A stretch of DNA of 64,000 nucleotides from Saprospiraceae bacterium (GTDB lineage: Bacteria; Bacteroidota; Bacteroidia; Chitinophagales; Saprospiraceae): positions 62,001 through 126,000 of the forward strand of contig JADKEB010000001.1 of NCBI GenBank assembly GCA_016718205.1, read 5' to 3'. The translations under genes were made by a program, and so were the position numbers. Under the pieces are notes generated by a model. It was not told where the DNA came from and searched no databases. It worked only from the letters and a program-made list of their open reading frames with translations. Below are positions 36,806 to 45,368 of the stretch, piece after piece; positions within the stretch are counted from its first letter, which is position 1, and the number at the start of each line of letters is the position of its first letter.

Positions 36806-37414
36806 TGATAATCAAACGTTTTTCACCCTTGCCCATGCCTAATCGGCAGGCAGGCCTAAAGGGAATCGGGTGTATTTCATTTTTTCGGCTCACATTAAAA
36901 ATCATCAATTTTTTTTTTGCGATTCAGGCAAGATGCCTTAATATATTGCATCGTAGCTAAAAGCTACGACGAACAAACGATGCTTTAGAGACATGATCCT
37001 GCAGATAAATTACTCCCGCCTATCGGGGCAGGAGCGTAGCTCTGTCATCTTTGTAGAAAACATTAGCACCTGAAACATAAGGGGCGTAGCCCTGACATCT
37101 TATATTTACCACATCTTTTAAGATCACAGGGCTACGCCCCTACGTGATGGTGTGTGGATATTTTTGCTACAAAGATTACAGGACTACGTCCCTATACTAA
37201 TCTCGGACATAAAGATTAGAGATAATAGATGATTTATGGGTGTATTTCATTTTTTCGCCTCACATTAAAAATCATCAATTTTTTTTGCGATTTAGTCAAG
37301 ATGCCTTAATATATTGCATCGTAGCTAAAAGCTACGACGAACAAACGAAACTTGATAAGAAATCGAGCACAGTGCGAAAAAATGAAATGCACCTAGGGAA
37401 TCGTTTGATTATCA
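36806..37414. mobile_element. Inverted-repeat element (family G) split by a family-D composite
   Basis: The outer ends TGATAATCAAACG (36806) and CGTTTGATTATCA (to 37414) enclose a second element. The uninterrupted version, in the other orientation, is at 62464-62537. Here the inner part 36868-37395 is extra, flanked by GGGAATC on both sides (36861-36867 and 37396-37402). Confidence 0.75.
36868..37395. mobile_element. Family-D composite element carrying REP-like palindromes
   Basis: The ends GGGTGTATTTCATTTTTTCG (36868) and CGAAAAAATGAAATGCACC (to 37394) are inverted repeats of 18-19 bp. A second internal left end starts at 37238. Both halves share the hairpin GTAGCTAAAAGCTAC. Between them lie GGGGCGTAGCCCTGACATCT-type REP palindromes (37020-37200) like those around the RAYT at 59023. 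The ORF visible at 37240-37548 is repeat sequence, not a gene. Confidence 0.7.
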
Positions 37415-37646
37415 ATTTAATAGAAATAAATATTTTTCTATTTCTCATTATAAAGAATACTAATTTGACTCAAAGCCAATATTTACAGACATTCTACTTA
37501 TCATATATAGACTTTAACAAAGCCATTTTTTTTCAATTACCAATATAAATTCCTATTCCTGAGGGTGTTTTTAGTATGGTCACCTATTACGGATGAATAT
37601 CTTTTGATAATTACTACATTTGCGCCAAAGAATTCAATCCACTTTC

Positions 37647-38549
37647 ATGAATGATGCGTTACATCGGACTTCCTATATCAAAATTCATATAGCCGTCATA
37701 CTTTTTGGATTCACGGCTATACTTGGAGATCTGATTCAACTGCCCGCGATATCCATAGTATGGTGGCGCGTACTCATCACCTCAATAAGCTTGTTTTTCC
37801 TGATAAGTTTAGGAAAAAAATTAAAAAATCTGAGTGCTAAACAGATTAAGATTTACATTATCATTGGCATCATCATAGGCCTGCATTGGATTTGTTTTTA
37901 TGGTTCTGTAAAACTCGCGAATGCGTCTGTCTGCCTTATATGTATGAGTACAACTTCACTTTTTACATCTGTCATCGAGCCATTTTGGGCAAGAACAAAA
38001 TTCAATAAATTGAATCTTTTTATGGGTTTCCTTGTCATTCCGGGGATGCTTCTGGTGGTCAATAACATTGATGTTCAATATATGGCAGGAGTTTGGGTAG
38101 GTCTTGCTTCTGCTTTTCTGGCGGCTGTTTTTTCCACATTAAACAAGGCTTATATCAAGGAAGCTGACCCTTATACTATCTCATTTATCGAATTATCAGG
38201 TGCATGGATGATGATCACCATTTTGCTGGGTGTCATCCATTTAGCAGGCTTTTCGACAGGGGATCTGATGCCTCCGGCACTTTCTGACTGGTTATATCTG
38301 ATTTTGCTTGCTTTACTTTGTACAACTTTAGCCCAGGTACTTACATTACAAGCATTAAAACATTTAAGTGCATTTGCTTTAAATCTCGTAGTAAATCTTG
38401 AGCCGGTGTATGGTATTTTGCTTGCCGCCTTCATTTTGAAAGAACATAAAGAGCTAAACCTTATGTTTTATACTGGTGCAGCCATTATCGTTATGACTGT
38501 GATTTTGTATCCGCTTTTAAATAAAAAATTTAATCTTAAGAATCATTGA
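37647..38549 (+). CDS. EamA/DMT-family transporter
   Basis: The ATG at 37647 gives MNDALHRTSYIKIHIAVILF; the TTG further up is unlikely. The 300-residue protein has ten hydrophobic segments in two EamA halves (VILFGFTAILGDLI... and WVGLASAFLAAVFSTLNKAY...). It has the conserved LEPVYGILLAAFILKE near the end. The family exports or imports small metabolites such as amino acids; the substrate is unknown. TACATTTG at 37615-37622 may be its -7 box. It is 2 bp before the O-methyltransferase start, so the two form an operon. Confidence 0.9.
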   Translation: MNDALHRTSYIKIHIAVILFGFTAILGDLIQLPAISIVWWRVLITSISLFFLISLGKKLKNLSAKQIKIYIIIGIIIGLHWICFYGSVKLANASVCLICMSTTSLFTSVIEPFWARTKFNKLNLFMGFLVIPGMLLVVNNIDVQYMAGVWVGLASAFLAAVFSTLNKAYIKEADPYTISFIELSGAWMMITILLGVIHLAGFSTGDLMPPALSDWLYLILLALLCTTLAQVLTLQALKHLSAFALNLVVNLEPVYGILLAAFILKEHKELNLMFYTGAAIIVMTVILYPLLNKKFNLKNH

Positions 38550-38551
38550 TT

Positions 38552-39187
38552 ATGCAGGATATTCTGGAAAGACTTTATATTTATGCTGAAAATCATTCCA
38601 AACCCTCCGATGATTTGCTTCTGAGAATAGAAAGGGAGACACATCTCAAGACGTTGTCACCTCGCATGCTTTCAGGGCATCTACAGGGTCATTTACTCAC
38701 ACTGTTGAGCATTCTGAAACAACCAAAAACAATTCTCGAAATTGGCACTTTTACCGGTTATTCAGCTATCTGCCTGGCAAAGGGGTTGGTTGAAAACGGT
38801 AAAATGATATCCATCGAATATGATTCTGAAAATGCTGATCTGGCTCGATCATTGATCAAAGGCTCCGAATATGAACAAAAAATAGAAATCATCACAGGTG
38901 ATGCCCGACAAATAATACAGGAACTTAATCATAGTTTTGATATGGTGTTTATCGATGCAGATAAAGAATCCTACAGTCAGTATTATGAGATGGTTTTGCC
39001 TAAATGTAATTCAGGGGCACTCATCATAGCTGACAACGTATTGTGGAGTGGAAAGGTATTGGATATTGTGATGGACAAAAAAACCAAATCATTGTCCGAT
39101 TTTAATGATAAAGTAAAACGGGATATCAGAGTAGATAATTTTATAATTCCATTCAGAGATGGTTTAAATGTCATAATTAAAAGATAA
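38552..39187 (+). CDS. Class I O-methyltransferase (caffeoyl-CoA/catechol type)
   Basis: The ATG at 38552 gives MQDILERLYIYAENHSKP and a 211-residue protein. Family landmarks: MLSGHLQGHLLTLLSIL, ILEIGTFTGYSAICLAKGL (SAM motif), FIDADKESYSQYYEMVLP, and IADNVLWSGKVLD with metal-site Asp and Asn residues. Members methylate hydroxyls of catechols or similar small molecules using a divalent metal. It is co-transcribed with the EamA transporter, but the physiological substrate is unknown. Confidence 0.92.
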   Translation: MQDILERLYIYAENHSKPSDDLLLRIERETHLKTLSPRMLSGHLQGHLLTLLSILKQPKTILEIGTFTGYSAICLAKGLVENGKMISIEYDSENADLARSLIKGSEYEQKIEIITGDARQIIQELNHSFDMVFIDADKESYSQYYEMVLPKCNSGALIIADNVLWSGKVLDIVMDKKTKSLSDFNDKVKRDIRVDNFIIPFRDGLNVIIKR

Positions 39188-39677
39188 ATTGTGTCGCCCA
39201 GATTTTTAGGATTTTAACTTTGTAAAATGGAATAAAAATAGTGATGCTTCGCAGGGTGTTTCTTTTCCCTCACATTAATCATCAATTTTTTTGTCAACTA
39301 TTTGCCACTCGCCCTTTGCGCCTGCAGATACCGGGAGCGTCTCGTCCTTTGTAGAAAACTTCCTCAGCGTAGCCCGACTTATTTCCATCTTTACGCCCCC
39401 GTGAGGTGTGGGATTTTCGTTACAGGACAGCCCTTATTACGACATAAAGATTAGAGATTAGAGGTGTTTTCTTTTTCTCCTTAATCACCCATTTTTTGCG
39501 ATTCAGTCAAGATGCCTTAATATATTGCATCGTAGCTAAAAGCTACGACGAACCGACTATAAGAATCGGCACAGTGCGAAAAAATGAAATGCACCTTTCG
39601 CATTTTAAATATTCTCCAAATCAAAAAAATAGTTTATATTTGTTCATTATTTTTGACAATCCGAAAATTTTACCATT
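39188..39677. mobile_element. Second, diverged family-D composite
   Basis: The order of parts repeats that of 36868-37395: GGGTGTTTC... and CACATTAATCATCAATTTTTT, a degenerate REP block, CATAAAGATTAGAGAT, then a second D unit with the GTAGCTAAAAGCTAC hairpin and the end CGAAAAAATGAAATGCACC at about 39578-39596. It lies just before the iorA promoter region (TATATTTG at 39635-39642). No gene. Confidence 0.65.
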
Positions 39678-40136
39678 ATGGCTGCATACACATTGAAAAT
39701 CAACGGTCAAACACATAATTTAGACATCGACCCCACTACTCCCATGCTTTGGGTACTTCGCGATCACATCAGACTTACAGGCACAAAATATGGTTGTGGA
39801 ATAGCTTTGTGCGGGGCTTGTACCGTGCATCTCGATGGTGAAGCTACGAGGTCATGTATCTTGCCCATAAGTGCTGTTGGAGACAAAGACATTACAACCA
39901 TCGAAGGTCTTTCAGCTGATGCCGGTCATCCGGTGCAGCAGGCCTGGTTAGAACACGATGTACCACAATGTGGCTACTGTCAGGCAGGCCAGATCATGAC
40001 TGCTGCTGCTTTTCTGAAAGATAACCCCAATCCCGATGATAAAGACATAGACTCTGCACTTAGTGGTAACCTATGTCGATGCGGTACATACACCAGAATC
40101 AAAGCTGCCATCAAAACAGCAGCCAAAAATATGTAA
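39678..40136 (+). CDS. iorA: Isoquinoline 1-oxidoreductase-type [2Fe-2S] subunit
   Basis: The 152-residue protein has two iron-sulfur domains. The ferredoxin-like one has Cys40, 45, 48 and 60 (YGCGIALCGAC...C). The all-helical one has CGYCQAGQIM and NLCRCG. This is the small subunit of the xanthine-oxidase superfamily in its two-subunit IorAB form, passing electrons from the molybdenum site. It is first in an operon with the large subunit 41 bp downstream. The gene symbol is by family; the substrate is probably an aldehyde or N-heterocycle. Confidence 0.93.
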   Translation: MAAYTLKINGQTHNLDIDPTTPMLWVLRDHIRLTGTKYGCGIALCGACTVHLDGEATRSCILPISAVGDKDITTIEGLSADAGHPVQQAWLEHDVPQCGYCQAGQIMTAAAFLKDNPNPDDKDIDSALSGNLCRCGTYTRIKAAIKTAAKNM

Positions 40137-40177
40137 TAATTAAGCCCAAATCCTTCAAATTAAAATTTAGATAAGAT

Positions 40178-42427
40178 ATGACACTCTTCAAAACAACCGT
40201 TGGAAGAAGGACTTTTATGAAAAGTTCAGTTATGGCAGGCGGGGGCATGATGCTCGGATTTAGTTGGTTGGCATCTTGCAAATCATCCACTGAGGAATTG
40301 CTGAAAATGCCGGACGAATGGTTTAAAATCAACGGATATCTTAAAATTGGTAATAACGGTGTGACAACCATCATGTCACCAAATCCTGAAATTGGCCAAA
40401 ATGTTAAAACTTCCATGCCGATGATTGTGGCTGAAGAATTGGATATAGACTGGAAAAATGTCATCGTCGAACAGGCGCCTTTAGATGTCAGTATCTTTAA
40501 ACGGCAAATAGCTGGTGGCAGTCAGGCTATACGTCAGAGTTGGGAACCACTAAGAATGGCTGGTGCTACAGCCAGGCAAATGCTCAAAGAAGCTGCAGCA
40601 AAAGCCTGGAATGTCCCGACATCAGAAATCACCACAGAAGCTGGTGTATTGCATCATAAAACCAGTGGAAAATCAGCAGGCTACGGTGAGATGGCATCAG
40701 AAGCTGCTACCATTCCGGTACCAAAAGAAGTAAAACTTAAAGAAATCAAAGATTTTAAAATCATAGGTACATCCAGAAAAAATGTCGATGCAAAAAAGAT
40801 AGTCACCGGTCAGCCATTATTTGGTTTGGATTACTACAAAGAAGGCATGTTGATAGCCATGATCGTACACCCTCCTGCATTTGGACTCCAATTGAAATCA
40901 TATGACGACATAGAAGTAAAGTCCATGCCTGGTATTAAAGATGTGTTTAAGATCAACGTTTATAATGATGATTTTGAAAAAGGTGGATTGGACACCATCA
41001 CTTTTAATGATCTGGTGGTAATAGTAGGAAATACTACCTGGGAAGTGATGAATGCAAAAAAGAAAATCAAAACGGAGTGGGAACCAATAAAAACAAGCAA
41101 AGAAAAAAAATCCATGTGGGGAAATACTCAAGAGATAGTCACTCCTGCTGGTATGGAAAGTTCTGAAAGGCAATCAGAAATGATGCGTTCTTTTGCAACC
41201 ACATCAAAAAATACGGTCAGAAAAGATGGTGATCCGGAAAGCACTTTTATGAAAGCAGCCACTATCCTCGAACGCAGCTATACAGCCCCATATCTGGCAC
41301 ACAATACCCTAGAGCCTATGAACTTTTTTGCACATGTCACTGATGAAAAAGCAGCATTGGTAGGACCTATCCAAACTCCTGAGGTGATGGAAAAATCAGT
41401 ATCTGCGAGATTGGGTATGCCTCTTGAAAAAATAGATATACAGATGACCCGAATGGGAGGAGGCTTTGGGAGGAGATTGTATGGCCATTTTCTGATAGAA
41501 GCAGCAGTGATATCCCAAAAATTAAAATCACCAGTCAAGTTGATATATACAAGAGAAGATGATATGACTTGTGGTATCTACAGACCTGCTTACTATGCTA
41601 TGTATCGGGCGGCACTTGATGAAAATAAAAAACTGATTGCTTTTCATGTCAAATGTGGTGGTATGCAGGATAGTCCACTTTCAGCCAATAGATTTCCGGC
41701 AGGATCAGTGGATAATTATCTGGCAGAAGAATTTATATTGCCTTCCAATGTCAGTACCGGAGCATTTAGAGCTCCCGGATCCAACTTTATAGCAGGAGCA
41801 GAACAGTCATTTATCGATGAGCTTGCTGAAAGTATGGGTAAAGATCCGATTGACTTCAGATTGGAAATGCTGGAAAGAGCAAAAACCAACCCAGTAGGTA
41901 AAGATAATGATTATGATGCCGACCGGTATGCAGGTGTACTCAAAATGGTGAAGGAAAAATCTGAATGGGGAAAAGATACTCCGGGTGTACACAGAGGTAT
42001 TGCAGCCTATTTCTGTCATAATTCTTATGTAGCGCAAGTGCTCGATATAGAAATGAAAGACAAAAAACCTGTGATCAAAAAAGTCACTGCGGCCGTAGAT
42101 TGTGGTATAGTGGTCAATCCTCTTGCAGCTACCAACCTTTGTGAAGGTGGTATCATCGACGGTATAGGACACAGCATGTATAGTGCCATCACAATAAAAG
42201 ATGGAGTTCCAGAGCAATCCAATTTCAACAGTTATCACCTGATCAGAATGAATGAAGCTCCCGAGAGCATCGATGTACATTTTGTTGAAAACCAGATCAA
42301 TCCTACGGGCCTTGGAGAACCACTGAATCCACCTGTCGTAGGGGCATTGGCCAATGCATTGTACAAAGCAACAGGCAAAAGATATTACAACCAACCATTT
42401 GCAGAAGAGCAAAAAATAATCGGATAG
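40178..42427 (+). CDS. iorB: Molybdopterin-binding subunit, IorB type, Tat-exported
   Basis: The 749-residue protein starts with a twin-arginine signal (GRRTFMKSSVMAGGGMMLGF). Two aldehyde-oxidase molybdopterin domains follow, with landmarks TIMSPNPEIGQNV, VEQAPLDVS, MGGGFGRRLYGHFLIEA, FRAPGSNFIAGAEQSFIDEL, and GLGEPLNPPVVGALANAL with the active-site Glu. It oxidises an aldehyde or N-heterocycle with water as oxygen donor, in the periplasm. The small subunit would be carried across with it. Cytochrome or quinone partners are not encoded here. Confidence 0.94.
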   Translation: MTLFKTTVGRRTFMKSSVMAGGGMMLGFSWLASCKSSTEELLKMPDEWFKINGYLKIGNNGVTTIMSPNPEIGQNVKTSMPMIVAEELDIDWKNVIVEQAPLDVSIFKRQIAGGSQAIRQSWEPLRMAGATARQMLKEAAAKAWNVPTSEITTEAGVLHHKTSGKSAGYGEMASEAATIPVPKEVKLKEIKDFKIIGTSRKNVDAKKIVTGQPLFGLDYYKEGMLIAMIVHPPAFGLQLKSYDDIEVKSMPGIKDVFKINVYNDDFEKGGLDTITFNDLVVIVGNTTWEVMNAKKKIKTEWEPIKTSKEKKSMWGNTQEIVTPAGMESSERQSEMMRSFATTSKNTVRKDGDPESTFMKAATILERSYTAPYLAHNTLEPMNFFAHVTDEKAALVGPIQTPEVMEKSVSARLGMPLEKIDIQMTRMGGGFGRRLYGHFLIEAAVISQKLKSPVKLIYTREDDMTCGIYRPAYYAMYRAALDENKKLIAFHVKCGGMQDSPLSANRFPAGSVDNYLAEEFILPSNVSTGAFRAPGSNFIAGAEQSFIDELAESMGKDPIDFRLEMLERAKTNPVGKDNDYDADRYAGVLKMVKEKSEWGKDTPGVHRGIAAYFCHNSYVAQVLDIEMKDKKPVIKKVTAAVDCGIVVNPLAATNLCEGGIIDGIGHSMYSAITIKDGVPEQSNFNSYHLIRMNEAPESIDVHFVENQINPTGLGEPLNPPVVGALANALYKATGKRYYNQPFAEEQKIIG

Positions 42428-42451
42428 GAAAATAATCATAATGGTCATCAG

Positions 42452-43573
42452 GTGAAGGAGATCAGGGACATTGTAGCAAATTACGACAAGTGGCAGTCTC
42501 AGGGCAAAAAATGTGCATTGGCTACTGTCATCAGTGTGGAAGGATCTGCCTATCGCAGACCCGGCGCAAGGATGCTAATCTCAGAAGACGGACTGCTGAC
42601 AGGAGCCATAAGTGGTGGCTGTCTGGAAGGCGATGCCATGAAGAAAGCTTTGCTTGTCATCAATAGCCAACAACCTGCATTGGTCACCTATGACACTATG
42701 GATGAAGATGATGCTATTATAGGTGTTGGATTGGGATGTAATGGAATCATCAAAATACTGATTGAACCCATCATAGAGTCGTTAAATCCAAACCCTTTGC
42801 AAATCTTACAGCACATTACCACAACAAGAAGAAAAAATATCATAGCTACCTTTTATACAAAAAATGAAAAATCTCAAAATACTTCCGGAACAAAATTATA
42901 TATAGATGAGTCAGGCAGCTTACCGGGCAATGTTGTAACACAGGATTGTGAAAATACGATTTATAAACACTATAAAAAAGTATTGGAAAACAGTCAAAGT
43001 GTTTGGGTAGATTTTGAAGAGAACAACATTAAAAAGTGTGTTTTCCTGGAGTTTGTGCCACCAGTTATCCAGTTGATCATAGCAGGTGCCGGTAATGATG
43101 TAAAACCTGTAACGGAAATGGCGTCCATCTTGGGTTGGGATGCCGTAGTGATAGATGGAAGAGTAAACTATGCCAAAAAAGAGCGTTTCCCTTCAGCCTG
43201 CCAAGTGATGGTTGCCAAACCTGATCAAATAATAAAACAAATCATAGCAGATGATTACACCTATTTTGTTTTAATGACTCATAATTACAACTACGATAAA
43301 GCTTTCATAAAAGAATTATGCAACATCAACCCAAAATATATAGGGATGTTAGGTCCCAAGAAGAAACTGGAAAGAATGCTGCAGGAATTTATGGACGAAG
43401 GCTGTCCCCTCACAGATAGCCAAATACATGCCCTTTACAGTCCGGTAGGTATTGATATTGGAGCTGAAACACCGGAAGAAATTGCTCTTTCTATCATCTC
43501 AGAGGTCAAAGCTATACATGAAAACAAAAAGGGCAACCACCTTCGCTTAAAGCCGACGCCAATTCATGCGTAA
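42452..43573 (+). CDS. xdhC: XdhC/CoxI family molybdenum-cofactor maturation protein
   Basis: Translation must begin at the GTG at 42452, as the nearby ATG at 42441 is out of frame. The 373-residue protein has the N-terminal XdhC/CoxI domain (ALATVISVEGSAYRRPGARM, GAISGGCLEGD) and a C-terminal Rossmann domain (LIIAGAGNDVKPVTEMASIL, YVLMTHNYNYD, GMLGPKKK). XdhC proteins bind molybdenum cofactor, help add the sulfido ligand, and load it into XDH-type enzymes. It is 24 bp after iorB, in line with this role. Confidence 0.92.
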   Translation: MKEIRDIVANYDKWQSQGKKCALATVISVEGSAYRRPGARMLISEDGLLTGAISGGCLEGDAMKKALLVINSQQPALVTYDTMDEDDAIIGVGLGCNGIIKILIEPIIESLNPNPLQILQHITTTRRKNIIATFYTKNEKSQNTSGTKLYIDESGSLPGNVVTQDCENTIYKHYKKVLENSQSVWVDFEENNIKKCVFLEFVPPVIQLIIAGAGNDVKPVTEMASILGWDAVVIDGRVNYAKKERFPSACQVMVAKPDQIIKQIIADDYTYFVLMTHNYNYDKAFIKELCNINPKYIGMLGPKKKLERMLQEFMDEGCPLTDSQIHALYSPVGIDIGAETPEEIALSIISEVKAIHENKKGNHLRLKPTPIHA

Positions 43574-43686
43574 GCTTACTTGACCCAACACATTTTAATG
43601 CTGGTTATGGTATTTTTTGGTATTGATCACTCCAATGAGAAAAAAATTCCATTACATTTGTTGGATCATTACAAGACCATCAACAC

Positions 43687-44916
43687 ATGACAAAAAAAAC
43701 AAACCTTCAGCACCTTTTCAGTATTCCGGTCATTGTGGCCGCACTGGGTTATTTTGTAGATATTTACGATCTGTTGTTATTTGGTATTGTACGTATTCCC
43801 AGCCTTACGTCTATGGGGCTAAATGAAGAACAATTGTCCATTCAGGGTGCAAGTATCCTGAACTGGCAGATGACAGGTCTGCTGTTGGGTGGTATTCTTT
43901 GGGGTGTCATGGGTGATAAAAAAGGTCGTCTTTCCGTCTTATTTGGTTCTATACTTACATATTCGCTTGCCAACATTGCATGTGGATTGGTCCAGACACC
44001 TGAACAATATAAAATACTTCGCTTCATAGCAGGTATCGGTCTTGCCGGAGAATTGGGTGCCGGGATCACCCTCGTTTCTGAAATCTTACCCAAAAGACTA
44101 AGAGCTATCGGAACTTCATTGGTCGCAGGAGTTGGACTTTTTGGTGCTGTAGTTGCCTACTTTACAGCCGACCTTTTTGATTGGAGAAATGCATATTTTA
44201 TAGGTGGTGGTATGGGTTTGCTCCTTTTACTGATGCGAATAGGAGTATTTGAATCAGGACTTTTTAAAAATATCAGACAAGAAGGGCATGTTACTAAAGG
44301 AAATTTTTTTGCTTTTTTTTCCAATGAAAAAAGGCTGCTTTTGTATCTTAAATGTATAGCCATCGGATTGCCTACGTGGTTTGTAATAGGTATTCTGGCC
44401 ACTTTCAGCAATGAATTTGGGAAAGCATTGGGTATTGAGGAAGTTATAAAACCAGGTCTGGCTATCATGTGGTGCTATGTAGGCCTCGCTACCGGTGACC
44501 TTCTAAGTGGATTTTTTAGCCATGTGTTACATTCCAGAAGAAAAGCAGTAGGATATATGATGCTGTTTACTTTGATAGGTTGTATCATTTATCTTTTTGC
44601 AGGAATCGATTCAGCTACATCATTGTATATGCTTTGCTTGTGGATGGGATTTGGAATCGGTTACTGGGCTATGTTTGTTACCATCGGAGCAGAACAGTTT
44701 GGCACCAACCTAAGGGCAACTGCAGCTACGACCATCCCCAATATGGTGCGTGGGACAGTGGTCATCATGACATCCATCTATATGGCAGCCAAACCATCCT
44801 TGGGTGTGATTATTGCAGCTGCCATTGTTGGTGTTTTGACATTTACTCTTGGATTTATTTCGGTTTACTCCATTCCGGAAACTCATGACAGAGATCTGGA
44901 CTTTTTAGAGAAGTGA
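43687..44916 (+). CDS. Major facilitator superfamily transporter
   Basis: The 409-residue protein has twelve hydrophobic segments and the MFS signature GVMGDKKGRLSVLFGS between helices 2 and 3. It also has GIGLAGELGAGITLVSEILP, as in the metabolite:H+ symporter group. It follows xdhC by 113 bp and is probably part of the same operon, importing the substrate of the IorAB enzyme or a related compound (inference from context). A palindromic element follows. Confidence 0.9.
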   Translation: MTKKTNLQHLFSIPVIVAALGYFVDIYDLLLFGIVRIPSLTSMGLNEEQLSIQGASILNWQMTGLLLGGILWGVMGDKKGRLSVLFGSILTYSLANIACGLVQTPEQYKILRFIAGIGLAGELGAGITLVSEILPKRLRAIGTSLVAGVGLFGAVVAYFTADLFDWRNAYFIGGGMGLLLLLMRIGVFESGLFKNIRQEGHVTKGNFFAFFSNEKRLLLYLKCIAIGLPTWFVIGILATFSNEFGKALGIEEVIKPGLAIMWCYVGLATGDLLSGFFSHVLHSRRKAVGYMMLFTLIGCIIYLFAGIDSATSLYMLCLWMGFGIGYWAMFVTIGAEQFGTNLRATAATTIPNMVRGTVVIMTSIYMAAKPSLGVIIAAAIVGVLTFTLGFISVYSIPETHDRDLDFLEK

Positions 44917-44963
44917 TTTTTAATAACTGTGCCACCTGAAAAAATGCACTTTTTTCTTTTTTC

Positions 44964-45072
44964 GGGTGTATCCCATTTTTCATTTAATCGTTATAAAATT
45001 CTTTTTGTCTCCCTATAGGGATGGGTTAAAACAAAAGGAATTTTTATTAAAGTGCAATTTCGGGATACACCC
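44964..45072. repeat. Inverted-repeat element (109 bp)
   Basis: Ends GGGTGTATCCC (44964-44974) and GGGATACACCC (45062-45072), a perfect 11-bp inverted repeat; related in its first bases to family D. It may also act as a terminator after the MFS gene. From 45073 to 45368 the sequence is AT-rich upstream DNA without a gene. Confidence 0.6.
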
Positions 45073-45368
45073 CTTTTTTCTATTTCAAAAACTTGGAAAC
45101 ATTTCCCAAAATGTATGATTTTTTATTTTTTATTGCTTAAATTGTTTTTTAAATCAGTAAGAAATTAATCTCAGGATACTATTATATTAATGTAATTAAC
45201 TATATATCAATATATTATAAAATAAAATATAAGTAAACCAGGGATACAAAAGTGAGATTTAGTGTTTAATTTTACAACTGAAATCTCATTCTTCAAAATT
45301 TGTAATTTTAAAAATACTACTTTCTTAAGGAAGTTATTGAAAAATTGCAAAATAAAAACATCCCTACG

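Noticed and set aside
37240..37548. 102-residue ORF
   Set aside because: It lies over the family-D and family-G inverted repeats and the uninterrupted repeat used as the empty site; not a gene.
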